A DNA stretch of 64,000 nucleotides from Marthasterias glacialis (GCA_911728455.2 OU452222.1:23510090-23574089), one strand, 5' to 3'. Shown: positions 30,836-56,822, numbered from the stretch's first letter. A program made the numbers and translations. Notes: generated by a model from the sequence alone, not told the origin.

Positions 30836-31879
30836 GATATTTGAGGATTAAGGTCACCTTTAGGCAAAAAGGCCTAGGGAGTATGTTGTACATGTAATCT
30901 TAGTACAGTGTGTCAATGTCAATTACCATGAGTACCGACAAAATACATGGCAAGTAAACATCAGGCCAAACTTACTTGGGCCGTGACTGAATTTGCGGCT
31001 ACGGCTACGGCTGGACCGCCACGTCATCATTTGTTGAAGTATAGGACGTCCTGCGCAACACCCTTAGTTTCAATCTGAAAAATTGCTCATTATGAAGTAA
31101 CGATGAAAATATTCCTGACAAAATATTTATGTCTGAAACACTGTCAAAACCGAGGAATATTGGCATTTTATGAAGTCCTTCATTAGGCCTACTGTAAACC
31201 AGAATTGAAATAAGCCCAATTAGAAATTCAACAAAAACCTCAAACGGGTTGGTTGTGTTGTGTGTTTGTTGAACACTACTACTTACTGGGATGATTTCAG
31301 TTGGGTGGTTGGTTGATTTCGTTTTCCACTCAGTAACACCTTTATGAATAGTTGCATACATTTTAGCGGCTACTGGGCGGTTGGAAAGTGGTCCCTTTAT
31401 TGTGTTTTCTGTCAGCAGTCCAAAAGATTGTTCACTTTCAGAGGGTTTTTTGGGTGGACATTTTTTTATATTTGTAATAATTCTTTTTATATATACATTT
31501 TTTATTAAATTCCATGTGGGGCCGTGGGCCCCTTTTTATATATTTTGTATTGTTTTACCATGGAAGCCCTGTTAGTTATCAAAGAACTGTTCTACCTCAG
31601 GATGTTCTCATATCCCAGGATCACCTAGCTTACATGTATTTATAGGTTTTCATTGCATAAGATACTCAGTGAAAACCAAGTGAGCACACAACCAGCACAA
31701 GTTTAACTCTGTGTGTTGGTAACGTAAATTTGTTACACACAATGCACCATGATTTCTATTCATAAAAGTTTAACTAAACATAACATATGTAAGACATTAT
31801 CAGTCACACCACAAACTGAAATATGGTGCTCCACAGCCAAAATTTAGTATTTGGAGACTGCTTACTTTTTTTTAAATTT

Positions 31880-32470
31880 TATTTATTTTTTTATTTATAC
31901 CAAAATCTAGGCCTATAGCTAACTTATTTATTTGTACAGAACTGTCAAAGTGTTTTCCATCACAATCATGCAACTGTTTTGATGAGTTATTAGTTTCTAA
32001 ACTCATACGTCACTTCATGAAAACCAACAAAAGATGAGACGTGCACATATCTAGAGCACTGTGTACAAACTAACATGACTAATAAGTCGCTTCGTGAAAT
32101 TGCTAAAGTTAACTTCAATAGGTCAACAGATGCGTCACTTCGAAGAAAACAAACGCATTAAGTCGTATTATACGTTTTTTGCACCAGTCCAGCGCTAAGC
32201 ATTTCAATGGATGAAGTGCGTATCGTGATACTTCACTTCATGGAAAGACAAAATGGCAAGGCTAGAGATTTGCCCGTCATGCTAATTGGTGTTATTACGA
32301 AACTACATGTATTACTCCTCAGTTCCTGAAACTTGCTGACAATGTTAACAGTAATGAGTAATACCAATAAGTACATTGTGCACAAACCAAATTGCCACAT
32401 TTTGAGATTTTTTAACCAATACGTCAGTTCGTGGTGCGACTGACGACATCTTCCAAACAAAAGTTACCAA
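31880..32470. repeat. Dispersed repeat with TCACTTC(G/A)TGAAA motifs (copy 2)
   Basis: The blocks CGTCACTTCATGAAAACCAA, GCACTGTGTACAAACTAAC, GTCGCTTCGTGAAAT, AATAGGTCAACAGATGCGTC appear in the same order as at 7860-8330, diverged. It lies immediately 3' of the riboflavin transporter stop codon and may form part of its 3' UTR. Confidence 0.65.
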
Positions 32471-32552
32471 TTAACCAGGTGGGAACGGAACAGGGTACTC
32501 ATACTCTGAGTGTTAAGCTGTTGTTATGCGACGAGATCTGAATACTTGTATG

Positions 32553-32801
32553 TTAGCCTATAGGAATTTCAGGAGTTTGACACTTGGCATAACCATCGCA
32601 CACGTTCCCATAGAACGGTTCAAAGATGTTAACAACGTTGACTAGGGGCCACATAATGAAGGACCCTATCATGGAACCCACCTGTGTGATACCACCGTAC
32701 CAGATGAGAAGCTTCCTGCTCTCAGGCTGATTCCTGAGGATCCAGGCGATGAGGGACTTGGAATATGCAAAACAGGCATTCATCAGAATCCATGCCAGGA
32801 T
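32553..32801 (-). CDS. Riboflavin transporter coding exon 2 (residues 417-498)
   Basis: The acceptor is TTTTTGTTAG|ATCCTGG. It encodes ILAWILMNACFAYSKSLIAW, YGGITQVGSMIGSFIMWPLV and the Cys-containing tail, the last two or three membrane segments of SLC52 proteins, ending at the stop complement at 32553-32555. Confidence 0.94.
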   Translation of the reverse strand: MLAWILMNACFAYSKSLIAWILRNQPESRKLLIWYGGITQVGSMIGSFIMWPLVNVVNIFEPFYGNVCDGYAKCQTPEIPIG

Positions 32802-35401
32802 CTAACAAAAACAAGGATTATAAACAAGATCAAGAATCTACTTTTCAAGAATCAGACTTTTTGCCCTTCCAGCCTCGGTTTGGTTACATTGGTTTGAATG
32901 GGAGAAAATCAAGATGGCCGCACCATGATAAAGGTCTATTGACCCCTTGCACGGACATCACATGCTGCGACTGTGCCGCACTAACCATTTAAAAGGTAAA
33001 CATTTACATGTAAATGCAGCATCACCAACATGTAAAATGCGTACTACACACGGTGACATTGATTACCAAAATGGCACAACCAAGATAATTGTGATGATGA
33101 CGTCAGGTGAATTGGGTCATTACCCATGCATGTACATGTACAAAGTGTATGCCTACTGTTTATGGAGCCTGGAATGTTAACCTGCACAAGTTTCCAGGCT
33201 GACATTACTGCAGTACTGAGTGAGGCGGGCGGTCAGATTTTAGGTACATGTACTATTAAAGGGGCTATGTCATCATGATTATAGCAGTCAATGGAAATTA
33301 TAATCCAGTTACCCTGGTTACTACACGCTCATGCCCGCCGGCAGTCACATCACAGTTTGACGATGACGGCACCCTTTGTGATTTGACCCCAAGCGTGAGT
33401 ATCCAGCACTGGCAGAGAGTTCAATCTACCTTTCCATACACCTTTCCATAGGCCTGCTATAATCATGACGACACAGCCCCTTTAAAGTTGACTTCTGTAT
33501 GCTTAAAAAAAATGGTACCTGTGTTCAAGTTCAACTTTCAACTTCAATTGTTTACTCCGCATAGTGATCAGAGGCCAATATCATAGAGCTGCTTAGCGGC
33601 CGATTTGTGCTTACAAAGCGATTTCCATTTCATAGCGCTGCTAACCGTAAGCACACAAAAAGGCACGCTAACCTTCCGGTGCTTACTGTAGGAAAATGAA
33701 TGACATAACAGTGCAAATCCTTGTTGAACACGCAAGCTGGCTGCCTAATTTTCTTGCTAACCTGTGAAACAGGCCAACGCTTACGCTAAAAGCAATTATT
33801 TTTGCTATAGTTAGCATGAGCGTTAAGCAGCGCTATGAAATTGGCCGAGGTAATAAATACTCCCAAACGAAAAGATCAATGTAAATTTGTAAACAATGAT
33901 TGGTTATTACCATCTTTAAAACCAAGCACAGAGTAAAAATGTAAATTTTAAAGTCAGAACTTGTTGTGGGGAACAACCTGCATGCAGCAGACAAGACATT
34001 GTCAATCAGTCAAGTACGTTATTATAACAAGAAGAGGTGTGGACAAATAACCCTGCAAAAGGCATACATACATGAACAATGTATGCAGAAATAAGAACAC
34101 TTTTAAAAGTAAAAGTAAATTCAAGCCAGCACAAGGAGAGGGTGTTCACTTACAATCAAGACTTCACCGGCTACTTCATCTTGGAGTGGTGGGGTGGGAC
34201 TAAGTGTTGCAGTCAAGATGCAGTACGAGCTGACAATGATTCCAGCGAGAGTACTCACCCCGAGCAAGCTCAAACTCATACAGGGAAACAACAGCACCAC
34301 AAAGGCACCCACTGGATTGGCTATCTTACCCAGTGTTGCAGCCAGTAGGTAGGTATTAAGCCCGTAGGGAGCGCAAGAGTAAGTCTGTATAGACGGAAGG
34401 ATGCCATTACTTAGTGCACATACGATCGCGAGCAGCACAAACAGGTAAATGTACTCGAGCCTGGTTATAGTGCGGACGGTTTGGAATGTGGTTTGGTCAC
34501 TGTTACCATCGTCGTCATCTTCCTGGGGAACCGGTAGAGGCCCATCCCCCTGGGCAATGGTAGTCCTATCAGAACTGCGGACAAGCATGCTGTGGCTGTC
34601 GGAGCTTCTATTGGAAGATTCAGAGCTTTCCAGGGTGGGTGTCTTAGATTGTGGTCGGGTCGGAATGTGTTCCTGCTTTGCGAGAGGAAGGTAGTTGAGT
34701 AAAGTGAAGGCAATGCCGCAGGTTATCATCATTGCCAGGAGGAAACCGAAGAAGTCCTCCGGCGGGAAGCGAGCTTCAGAGTCCTTCGCCATCCAGTTGG
34801 TACAATTCAACAGCACAGTCACATTATCGATCACAGTCCGATTGATGTATGTGCTGTTAGCTACACACTCTTGACCCCCAACCCCTTGAATCAGAGCCAC
34901 AACACTCGGAAGTAAGGAGCTCAGACCTTCCCCGATGAAGTACCACATCAGGTAGGATTCCTTCAGGAGGGACATGAAGGGAGTGAAGGTCACAGATGAT
35001 GTGCAGTCCACGAGGGAGAGACAGAATGCCAAGGCTAAAAGAGCAGTGCTGTGGAGTTTGCCATCTGTGGACCAAACGGAGTAAGAGTCCCAAAAGAAGA
35101 TCATCAAGAAGGAGGCGAGGCAACCGAGGGTCACAATCATGAAAACTGCGGGTATCTCAATTCGCCTTTTTGTCGCCAGGAAGTAGTTCACAAGCGAAAA
35201 GGTCAGCGGGCCGATGTTTGCCAGCTGGATGATAACAGTCAAGTAAGAGGTCAGGTTGTAATTCTCTGGGATGTTGAGGGAGACCAACAGGGGGAGTTCA
35301 ACCCAAATCCCATTGATGGCAATCCATGCTCCTGTCCCAAAGAGCACAGTCATTAAGATGACCGGGATACGGATTTTGAGAGGGCTTTTGGACGGTTCCA
35401 T
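32553..35401 (-). CDS. Riboflavin transporter, SLC52A (RFVT) family, 498 aa
   Basis: This is a plasma-membrane vitamin B2 uptake carrier by family. Coding exons are 34154-35401 (416 codons) and 32553-32801 (82 codons plus stop), joined in phase 0. Start: the ATG at 35401 begins MEPSKSPLKIRIPVILMTVL; the frame upstream is open but has no earlier ATG, only a TTG. Visible features are GAWIAINGIWVELPLLV in the first membrane segment, about 11 hydrophobic segments, an external loop with four N-glycosylation sequons (N182, N187, N193, N199), a long Ser-rich, acidic cytosolic loop (about 245-310, EDDDD 294-298) and a C-terminal part ending in VNVVNIFEPFYGN...C...C. Human SLC52A3 is 469 residues, so length fits. 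Which of the three human paralogues is closest was not determined. Confidence 0.95.
33260..33481. mobile_element. TTAA-flanked MITE, family B (AGGGGCTATGTCATCATGAT)
   Basis: A 222-bp unit has imperfect inverted termini AGGGGCTATGTCATCATGAT and ATCATGACGACACAGCCCCT between TTAA at 33256-33259 and 33482-33485. It lies in the intron of the riboflavin transporter. No coding capacity. Confidence 0.85.
34154..35401 (-). CDS. Riboflavin transporter coding exon 1 (residues 1-416)
   Basis: It runs from ATG at 35401 to the donor CTTGATT|GTAAGT at 34153. It carries the first eight or so membrane segments, the glycosylated loop and the cytosolic loop. Reading past the donor gives ten extra residues and a stop, so intron retention would truncate the carrier. 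Confidence 0.95.
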
Positions 35402-35512
35402 TATTGCTTTGGTGGTTGCAAAGAGGGGTGAAATTTTCTTCAACCATCTGCCTTCAATAGCTACATGTAAGCATCTTCTATGAGAGATGAATAGTTACCA
35501 GCTGTAGTTTGT
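35402..35512 (-). other. Probable 5' UTR portion of the riboflavin transporter exon
   Basis: A strong acceptor (CTTTCTTATTGATTTGTAG) ends at 35513 on the minus strand. The leader contains an upstream ATG at about 35448 (ATGGTTGAAGAAAAT) in another frame that overlaps the main start, which could lower translation. Confidence 0.5.
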
Positions 35513-36204
35513 CTACAAATCAATAAGAAAGAAAAGATTAAACTCTATGCACTGTGAAAATAATTAATTGTTTTTTACCACTTTAGAGTAGGATAAAGAA
35601 AATGGAAATAAGACAAAATAACAGATAAATACATTTTAGGCCTATAGCCTAATTTCTAACACGCTGTAAAGAACAACTTCAATATTTTAATTACATGTAC
35701 TCACTATAAACCACCAGTGACAGTGTGGACAATACTTACATTATTTTGAGACATTTTGCATGTCATACTTGTAAGAAATCAAAAACTCATACAAACTGCC
35801 ACAATTAATGAACTGTATGGAAACAGGTGACGCTGCCCGAACGCAGCGAGTACAGCACAGCTGCTGGAAAATATGGCTGATGAATCTTTCACATCGTATG
35901 ATATGCAACTTTTTTCAACAGATTCGGAACTACATGTAGCATGACTAGTGTCTTGTAATAATAGTTGGGTCAGATGGTTGAAAAAAAACAACAACAAAAA
36001 TGTTTCTGTTTCAGAAAACTTTTCCAGCTACCCGATCGAAAACCGGTTGCACCACAGTTGACAACATTTTTAGATTGTACTGTACCTACACACTATTCTA
36101 GTTATGTAACTTCACCAGTCTGCTGAGTACTGAGGACTTCCAATCCAAGATCAAACCCCCAAAAATTAAAGTAAAAAATAAAAAACAACTAAAATTTTGA
36201 ATAA

Positions 36205-36400
36205 GACTAGTGGGGGCACTGAACTCCTTTGTTGAGATTTTGACATTAACGGTCATAGTACTGTAGTAGTACTAGTACCGGTACTAGGCCTACTAGCACT
36301 TAGTAGCAGTAGAACTAGTAGTAGGCCTACGACCGATAATGTCAAAATCTTAAAAAAAAATAATGCTACCCAGTATTGGGGCACTGCCACTGCACTCCTT
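36205..36400. mobile_element. Foldback of the 9-bp-duplication family, diverged copy
   Basis: The arms GAACTCCTTTGTTGAGATTTTGACATTA and GATAATGTCAAAATCTTA flank a loop of alternating TAGTAC-type motifs with its own palindromes (GTAGTAGTACTAGTACCGGTACTAGGCCTAC). The outer termini are degraded, so the target duplication is not visible. Confidence 0.7.
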
Positions 36401-36453
36401 TTTGGAGATTGAGAAAGTCTCATAATGGAGATCTTTCTTCCTCCATGCTACAT

Positions 36454-36586
36454 TAGACCAAGTAACTGGGGCGCTGTACTCCTTTTTTGAGATTTTTGAC
36501 ATTATCTGTCGTACTAGCTACAGTAGTAAGACAGATAATGTCAACAATCTCAAAAAAGGAGTACAGCGCCCCAGTTACTGGGTCTA
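36454..36586. mobile_element. Short foldback element, TIR TAGACC(C/A)AGTAACTGGGGCG, 9-bp duplication
   Basis: A 133-bp near-perfect hairpin starts TAGACCAAGTAACTGGGGCG and ends CGCCCCAGTTACTGGGTCTA. It is flanked by the exact 9-bp duplication ATGCTACAT (36445-36453 and 36587-36595). No coding capacity. Confidence 0.95.
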
Positions 36587-37366
36587 ATGCTACATCTTAC
36601 ATGGACTAACTAACGTTACAGAGGCCCGCCGTACCATTTATTATTATCATTATTATTATTTTTTTTTGTGTGATACTGATATTTGTGTTCCTACTAATTA
36701 CAAGCCAGTAACACTGCTCCCACGACCCAGTACTCACTAACTACATGATACATGTACTACTACACTACAGTACAACAAAGCTTTACAAGGCCGACACATA
36801 AAGTATGTACTATGTATAGCCCGCTACTACAGCCACCATGGCCACAGGCCTACTACAACTAGTCATGCTCGTCATGCTAGTGTGATAGTAGTGTGGCAAC
36901 GATTTTTGATTCAATTCAACCTGGTAACCGATGTCAAAAATCCTTGTCACACTGTCACTAGCAATACTATACTATAGTAATAGCATGAGCCATGACTAGT
37001 TAGTGGGGCTACATCAGAACTGCCAAGCACACAAATCTGATTGCTATGCAGAGGCACAGTGTCAGCCATATTTAATATAAATGGGATTCAGATAAGTCTG
37101 GTCCTTGCTCTATCAGTCAATGGTTACACAATAATTCCCAGCTTGACATTACATGTACATGTATTTGCTGCTTTAAAATATAATTTTCCCTTCGACCTTA
37201 ACTAACAACACAGTAAGTAGTAACACTGTCACTCAGTCAAAATCTAAAAAAAGGGAGTAGGCCTACTGTGCCCCAGAAAAACTGGGCCTAATTTAATTAA
37301 TAAAATACGCACAAATCCCTCACAAAAAACATGTACCAGGGCTAGAGAAGTACTAGTAGTACTTAC

Positions 37367-37500
37367 CCCAAATAGAAATACCTATCAAATTGATTTCGTT
37401 TTGGCTTCGCCTCATCATTCAGGCGAAACGATCCGATCAACACTTGAGGGCGTTGTTGGTCGTAGAACCTATGTCTGTGGTAAAATGCGCGCGAAGCAAG
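37367..37500 (-). promoter_or_regulatory. Candidate noncoding first exon and promoter region of the riboflavin transporter
   Basis: A locally CpG-rich stretch (GCGCGCGAAGC, GGCGGCCAGCGATC) ends on the minus strand with a consensus donor TTTGGG|GTAAGTAC after 37367. It lies about 1.9 kb upstream of the acceptor at 35513 and is the best 5' exon candidate. Its start cannot be fixed without transcript data. Confidence 0.4.
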
Positions 37501-37893
37501 GACAAGGCGAAGGTGGGCGGCCAGCGATCAGCTGTTCGGGGTAAAAATACTTTATTTAGACTAGTAATGTATAGCTCTGTTCAGTAATTAGACTAGTAAG
37601 TAGTATAGTAACGTTAGTAATTCAAAAAAAAAAAAGAAAACTCCAGCTGTGCCATCTACACTCAGTACAATTGTAAGTATTGAAAATTGAACATGTTGAA
37701 CTTGAATCCTATAGAAAATAACGTTACATAACTTGAAATTGTATGTATGATGGTTATGAATCAGATAAGTGAGTGGATGATCAGTGATCTGAATCAGTGA
37801 ATGATTAAAATGAAGCCAAGTCTAAAATTTATTTTGTTTCTCATAAAAAAGACTTCATTTACTCAGTGACAGTCATGACAGTATGATCATAAT

Positions 37894-39370
37894 TAGCCCC
37901 TAGACCCAGTAACTGGGGCGCTGTACTCCTTTTTTAAAATTTTGACATTGTCGGTCGTACTAGCGCCCCAGAAAACTATGTGTAAGTTGATTTGAAAAGC
38001 TGTTATGGCGAGGAGGATTTAAAACACCTCTAAAAAAGTGGCCAAAATGACCACAAAAACTCAACAGAATTGCTGGAAAATCGTGTACTGGCTTCTCAAC
38101 ATATCAAAGATGAAATAGAATGCATTTAATTGTACTCACGATCACTTTGTGTCCTCCAAATCGATGATTTTCTAGCCCACTAAAAACCGCTCCGATGCAG
38201 CCGTTAAAATCGCCATTTTACTACTGCTAGTCATGCGATACTCAACGACTGTTTTCTTACATGTTTATTTGTCGTATTAACACTACGCGGATTGCGTGTT
38301 CGCTAATGCCCTGAATTGCGCATTGTCTTGTGCATTCAGCGCAGGATACCAGCTGTACAGCATGCGCGCTCGGCCAATCATGACCAAATGGAACTTTCAG
38401 TAGCCACGGGGGGTCGTTGCACTACATAGCTGGTATCCTGTGTTGACTGCACAAGACAAAGTGCAAGTCAGGGCATCAGCGAACACGCAATCCTCGTATA
38501 AGAAAACAGTCGTTGAATATCGCAGTATCAGTAGTAGTAAAATGGCGATTGTAACGGCTGCATTTGAGTGGTTTTAGTGGGCTAAAAAATCATCGATTTG
38601 GAGGACAGAAAGTGATCGTGAGTACAATTAAATGCATTCTATTTCATCTTTGATATCTTGAGAAGCCAGTAGGCGATTTTCCAGCAATTCTGTTGAGTTT
38701 TTGTCGTAATTTTGGCCACTTTTTTAGAGGTGTTTTAAATCCTCCTCGCCATAACAGCTTTTCAAATCAACTTACACATAGTTTTCTGGGGCGCTAGTAC
38801 GACCGACAATGTCAAAATTTTTAAAAAAGGAGTACAGCGCCCCAGTTACTGGGTCTAATTAGCCCCATACATTGTGCCAATACGCTGGACTACATTGTGC
38901 CAATATGCTGGACTCCCTCCGCTTCTTGGCCCAACGAACCCTGTCCTTTAAAACCAGACATCAACTTTCGAATCGAGACTTACTTTTTTTGGCAAATTTA
39001 TCCCTCTGATCGGTCGGTCGTTGCTGTCAGACATATCAGACTCACAGGCAGAGTCTGGAGAAGATTTCCGCATGATCCCCCGTGCGATAAATCCTAGGCT
39101 TTTGCTGGAATTTTATGTCAAATCTCGGTGATATAAGCCCATGTCAACGACGGTGGAGGAGCCATGATGGTTGCTGTTCAGCACGGGTCGTATTCCTGCA
39201 GTCATTTTGCGACGTTTACGCAATCAGTCAGCACATTCAAGAACGTTTACCGCTGAGCGACACCTTGACGTCACCACTATCAGGTAAACGTCGCAAAATG
39301 ACTGCTGGAATAAAGAAGTTGGGCCAAGAAGCGGAGGGAGTCCAGCGTATTGGCACAATGTATGGGGCTA
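37894..39370. mobile_element. Outer foldback element (TIR TAGCCCCATACATTGTGCCA), 9-bp duplication, with a second element inside
   Basis: The left terminus TAGCCCCATACATTGTGCCA is split by the element at 37901-38857. The right terminus is TGGCACAATGTATGGGGCTA (39351-39370). The 9-bp duplication GATCATAAT is exact at 37885-37893 and 39371-39379. Internal inverted blocks include ATTTTGCGACGTTTAC (39209) and GTAAACGTCGCAAAAT (39284). The frames at 38897-39378 are by-products. Confidence 0.88.
37901..38857. mobile_element. Long foldback element (957 bp near-palindrome), TIR TAGACCCAGTAACTGGGGCG, 9-bp duplication
   Basis: Two arms of roughly 450 bp are near-perfect reverse complements around a loop of about 80 bp near 38360-38435; one arm has an indel of about 30 bp. 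The 9-bp duplication ATTAGCCCC is exact at 37892-37900 and 38858-38866 and lies within the left end of the outer element. It shares both termini with the 120-133 bp copies at 36454 and 39535, but carries much longer arms. A transcript would fold into a long hairpin. Confidence 0.92.
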
Positions 39371-39534
39371 GATCATAATCACCATGCCATGAACAGATGA
39401 ATACTACACTGTACTGAGTAATTAGTATTGAGTGTTCGATTTGGTTGTTATTGTATTCAGCAGGGTAATTATTTTTTGGGAGGTTGGTTCATTTGTACTT
39501 GGCAGGGTACACATACACGTACATGGCTCCCAAT

Positions 39535-39653
39535 TAGACCCAGTAACTGGGGCGCTGTACTCCTTTTTTGAGATTTTGACATTATCTGTGCTAGTACAAC
39601 AGATAATGTCAAATTCTCAAAAAAGGAGTACAGCGCCCCAGTTACTGGGTCTA
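39535..39653. mobile_element. Short foldback element of the same family, 9-bp duplication
   Basis: A 119-bp hairpin TAGACCCAGTAACTGGGGCG ... CGCCCCAGTTACTGGGTCTA is flanked by the exact duplication GCTCCCAAT (39526-39534 and 39654-39662). The loop is only a few bases (CTAGTACA). Confidence 0.95.
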
Positions 39654-39884
39654 GCTCCCAATAATGTGTGTAAAAAGTCACCAGAATACGTGCACGATTT
39701 ACTATTTACATGTACATGTAGCAGGGCATGGTGGAGGAAGGAAACGGGGCAAGCACCTGACTGTCATGACTGCGCCCGTGGTTTTTTTTTTTGGTTTTTT
39801 TTTTGCATTTACATGATTTAACAGGGTGCTTAGGGTTGGGAAAGTGCAGGTACTATACTTGTACATCATTGCTTTTTGAAGAAA

Positions 39885-40565
39885 AAAATAGCTGTTGCAA
39901 ACTGCTTACCAACCACACAAGGACATTGTATAAATGCAGCAAATTGCTATTATGGTCTCCCATTTGGATCATAGCAGAGCCTTTCTGAAAGGTTAAATAA
40001 CAACACAACACACACTGGAGTAACAACAGAAGCAATCAAGTGGAAAGAAGTTGAAAGAGAGAGGCAGAAAGCAGTGGGAAGATGCAAGGGATGAACAAGA
40101 GGGAGGGAGACAAAAAGGGTGGGGGAGAGGTTGGAAGTACAAGACAAAATCAAAGGTGGGAAAAAGTGTTACAGCTAATTCATTTGTGAATGAGACATTT
40201 ACAAAAAGGGGAGACATCTGTGGAAAAAGGAGAAAGCAAAGTCAACAAGTAATTCATCAAGTAAATAAATCTGTCTGGTACACTAATTCATGTAATTAAT
40301 TATTTTTTTCTCTTTTCCAACCTTTGATTTTGTCTTTTGTGTTTCCAGCCTCTTGTGGTTAAGCCAAACTTTCTGGCCAGACTTTTTCCCGACCACCCTG
40401 CCTTTATCTCCCTCTCAGTTGTTCATCTTTGCATCTTCCCACATTCTCTTTTCACTTCTTTCCACTTGACTGCTTTTGTTACTCCAGTATACTTGGTATG
40501 CATGTGTTGTGTTGTCATTTGGCCTTTGAGAAAGACTCTGCTAGGGTCGAAACGTGAGGCCATTA
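39885..40565. mobile_element. Foldback-like dispersed repeat (GCTGTTGCAAACTGC ... GGTCGAAACGTGAGGCC), copy 3
   Basis: Blocks on the left (ACAACACAACACACACTGGAGTAAC, GCAATCAAGTGGAAAGAAGT, GGGAAGATGCAAGGGATGAAC) reappear inverted on the right (40410-40520). The outer ends carry the modules seen at 18915 and 30675. Arms are clearly diverged. Confidence 0.7.
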
Positions 40566-40572
40566 AACTTAA

Positions 40573-40997
40573 AGGTTCCATGAATTAATATTTTTATTAG
40601 TTAAAAAACGAAGTATGCCTATCATAGTATATTATTATTTTTTTAACATTTTTTACATGCCTATTTACCGTAGAAATAACAATTTCTAAAATTAGGGAAT
40701 TGCCGCGCTCCACCCACCCTTCTTCATTAGCATAAAATCTGTGACGTAGACAGTGGACCGGCTGACCAGGGCCATGTGTGTGACAATAACACACAATGCA
40801 TTGTTGACCACTCGGCACCAGAGCTGTCTTTGAAACGTTTGACCACAGTCTATGTCACGAATCATTTTCGGGGCTCAATTAAAGTGTATTAACGCATAAC
40901 AAACACATCAAAATAGTCAATGTTATGTTTTGTTAATTTCAAACCGTATATTGAGCCACAAAAATGTAATGTGACAAAATACCTCTTCATGGGCCCT
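40573..40997 (-). mobile_element. TTAA-flanked MITE, family C (AGG(G/T)(C/T)CC termini), copy 1
   Basis: TTAA lies at 40569-40572 and 40998-41001. Its interior (AATTTCTAAAATTAGGG, TCTGTGACGTAGACAGTGGACC, ACACACAATGCATTGTTGACC, AGTGTATTAACGCATAACAAACACAT) is the reverse complement of the copy at 55522-55946. Confidence 0.88.
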
Positions 40998-41114
40998 TTA
41001 ATTTGCTTTGCTTTTTGGATTTTAAGTGATTGAATTCCCATCAACAAATGCCCTGTACGTATACATGTAGTCTCCAGCAAACCTCACCTCCCAGACCTGT
41101 CCCTGTTTTGAGCC

Positions 41115-41640
41115 ATATGTCATGTGCGTGTGTGCATTATACATACAATGGGCACTTTACAATCCCAACCAAAATACTTACGGCCTCTGCGACAGAAAAT
41201 AAAACCCTCCCCCATCCCCTGCTTCCCGACTGACTCAATGTTGTTAATCCTAACTGGAGTGCAGACACACGCAATAAGACCAGGGTGGGGGCCCAACGAC
41301 ATACATGGTAGCCTATAGCCGGGATTGTCTGAAAGTTTGGAACATTGATCGAGGGGGTGGGGGTTGGGGGTGGGGGTTGGGGTTGGGTTGGGGGAGGCCC
41401 AACGAGGCATGTGTGCATGACATACAATGAGTAGGCTACTTTACAATCCCAGCCAAAATGCTTCGGTAAAACCCTCCCCCGTTGCCCGCTCCACCACACA
41501 ATGTTGTTAATCCCAACTGGAGTGCAGACAAAGGCAATAAGATCCGGGATAGGGGGGGGGAGGCCAGCGACATTATAGCCGGGATTGTTTGAAAATTTGG
41601 ATGGAGGCCCAATAAGGCGTGACCGGGATTTACATGAAGA
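41115..41640. repeat. Tandem duplication, about 290-bp unit, with a G-rich patch
   Basis: The blocks CATACAATG..ACTTTACAATCCCA(A/G)CCAAAAT, AACTGGAGTGCAGACA and ATAGCCGGGATTGT(C/T)TGAAA occur at about 41150-41335 and again at 41425-41600. Between them is GGGGGTGGGGGTTGGGGGTG-type sequence (41356-41395), able in principle to form a G-quadruplex. Confidence 0.75.
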
Positions 41641-42146
41641 TGTTATGAATTGTTGTAATGGCCCCCGCCCCCTTCAGTCCTATTGTTTTTACACACACAG
41701 GAAGGAACACCTACATTGACTGGTGAAAAACAAAGTCAGTTTTTGACATCAAGAATGTTGTAATGTGATTGTTCTTTATGACTCAAATTCCTTCTACAGG
41801 ATGTGGTTTGGTTAGTAAGTTCCTCATGTTCAAGTCAACTCCATGATTGTTCAAAGCTACAACTTGAACATGTGTATGGACAGTATTACAACCACAGCAT
41901 TGTGTTCATTTACCATTTTTACACCTAACATTGTTCTGCATTTAGCAGATTACAATCCAAGTGTGTTTAGTACATTAGTTTTATGAAACAATTGGCGTAT
42001 ACTGTTCCTTTTCTTCAACTATGTACAGACTTCCATCTCTCCGTTCTTATACAGTCGCTTTGGCTGCGCGAAGATTTTCATCCATGTTTCCAGTTGCTTC
42101 CGTCACTGAGGCTAGAGATATAAACTTCCGCAGACGACAGTTTGAT

Positions 42147-56822
<14,676 letters not shown>

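Noticed and set aside
34449-35483. Plus-strand frames of 70-101 codons
   Set aside because: They are antisense shadows of the riboflavin transporter exon.
38897-39378. Frames of 66 and 87 codons
   Set aside because: They lie inside the foldback element at 37894-39370 and include its inverted arms.
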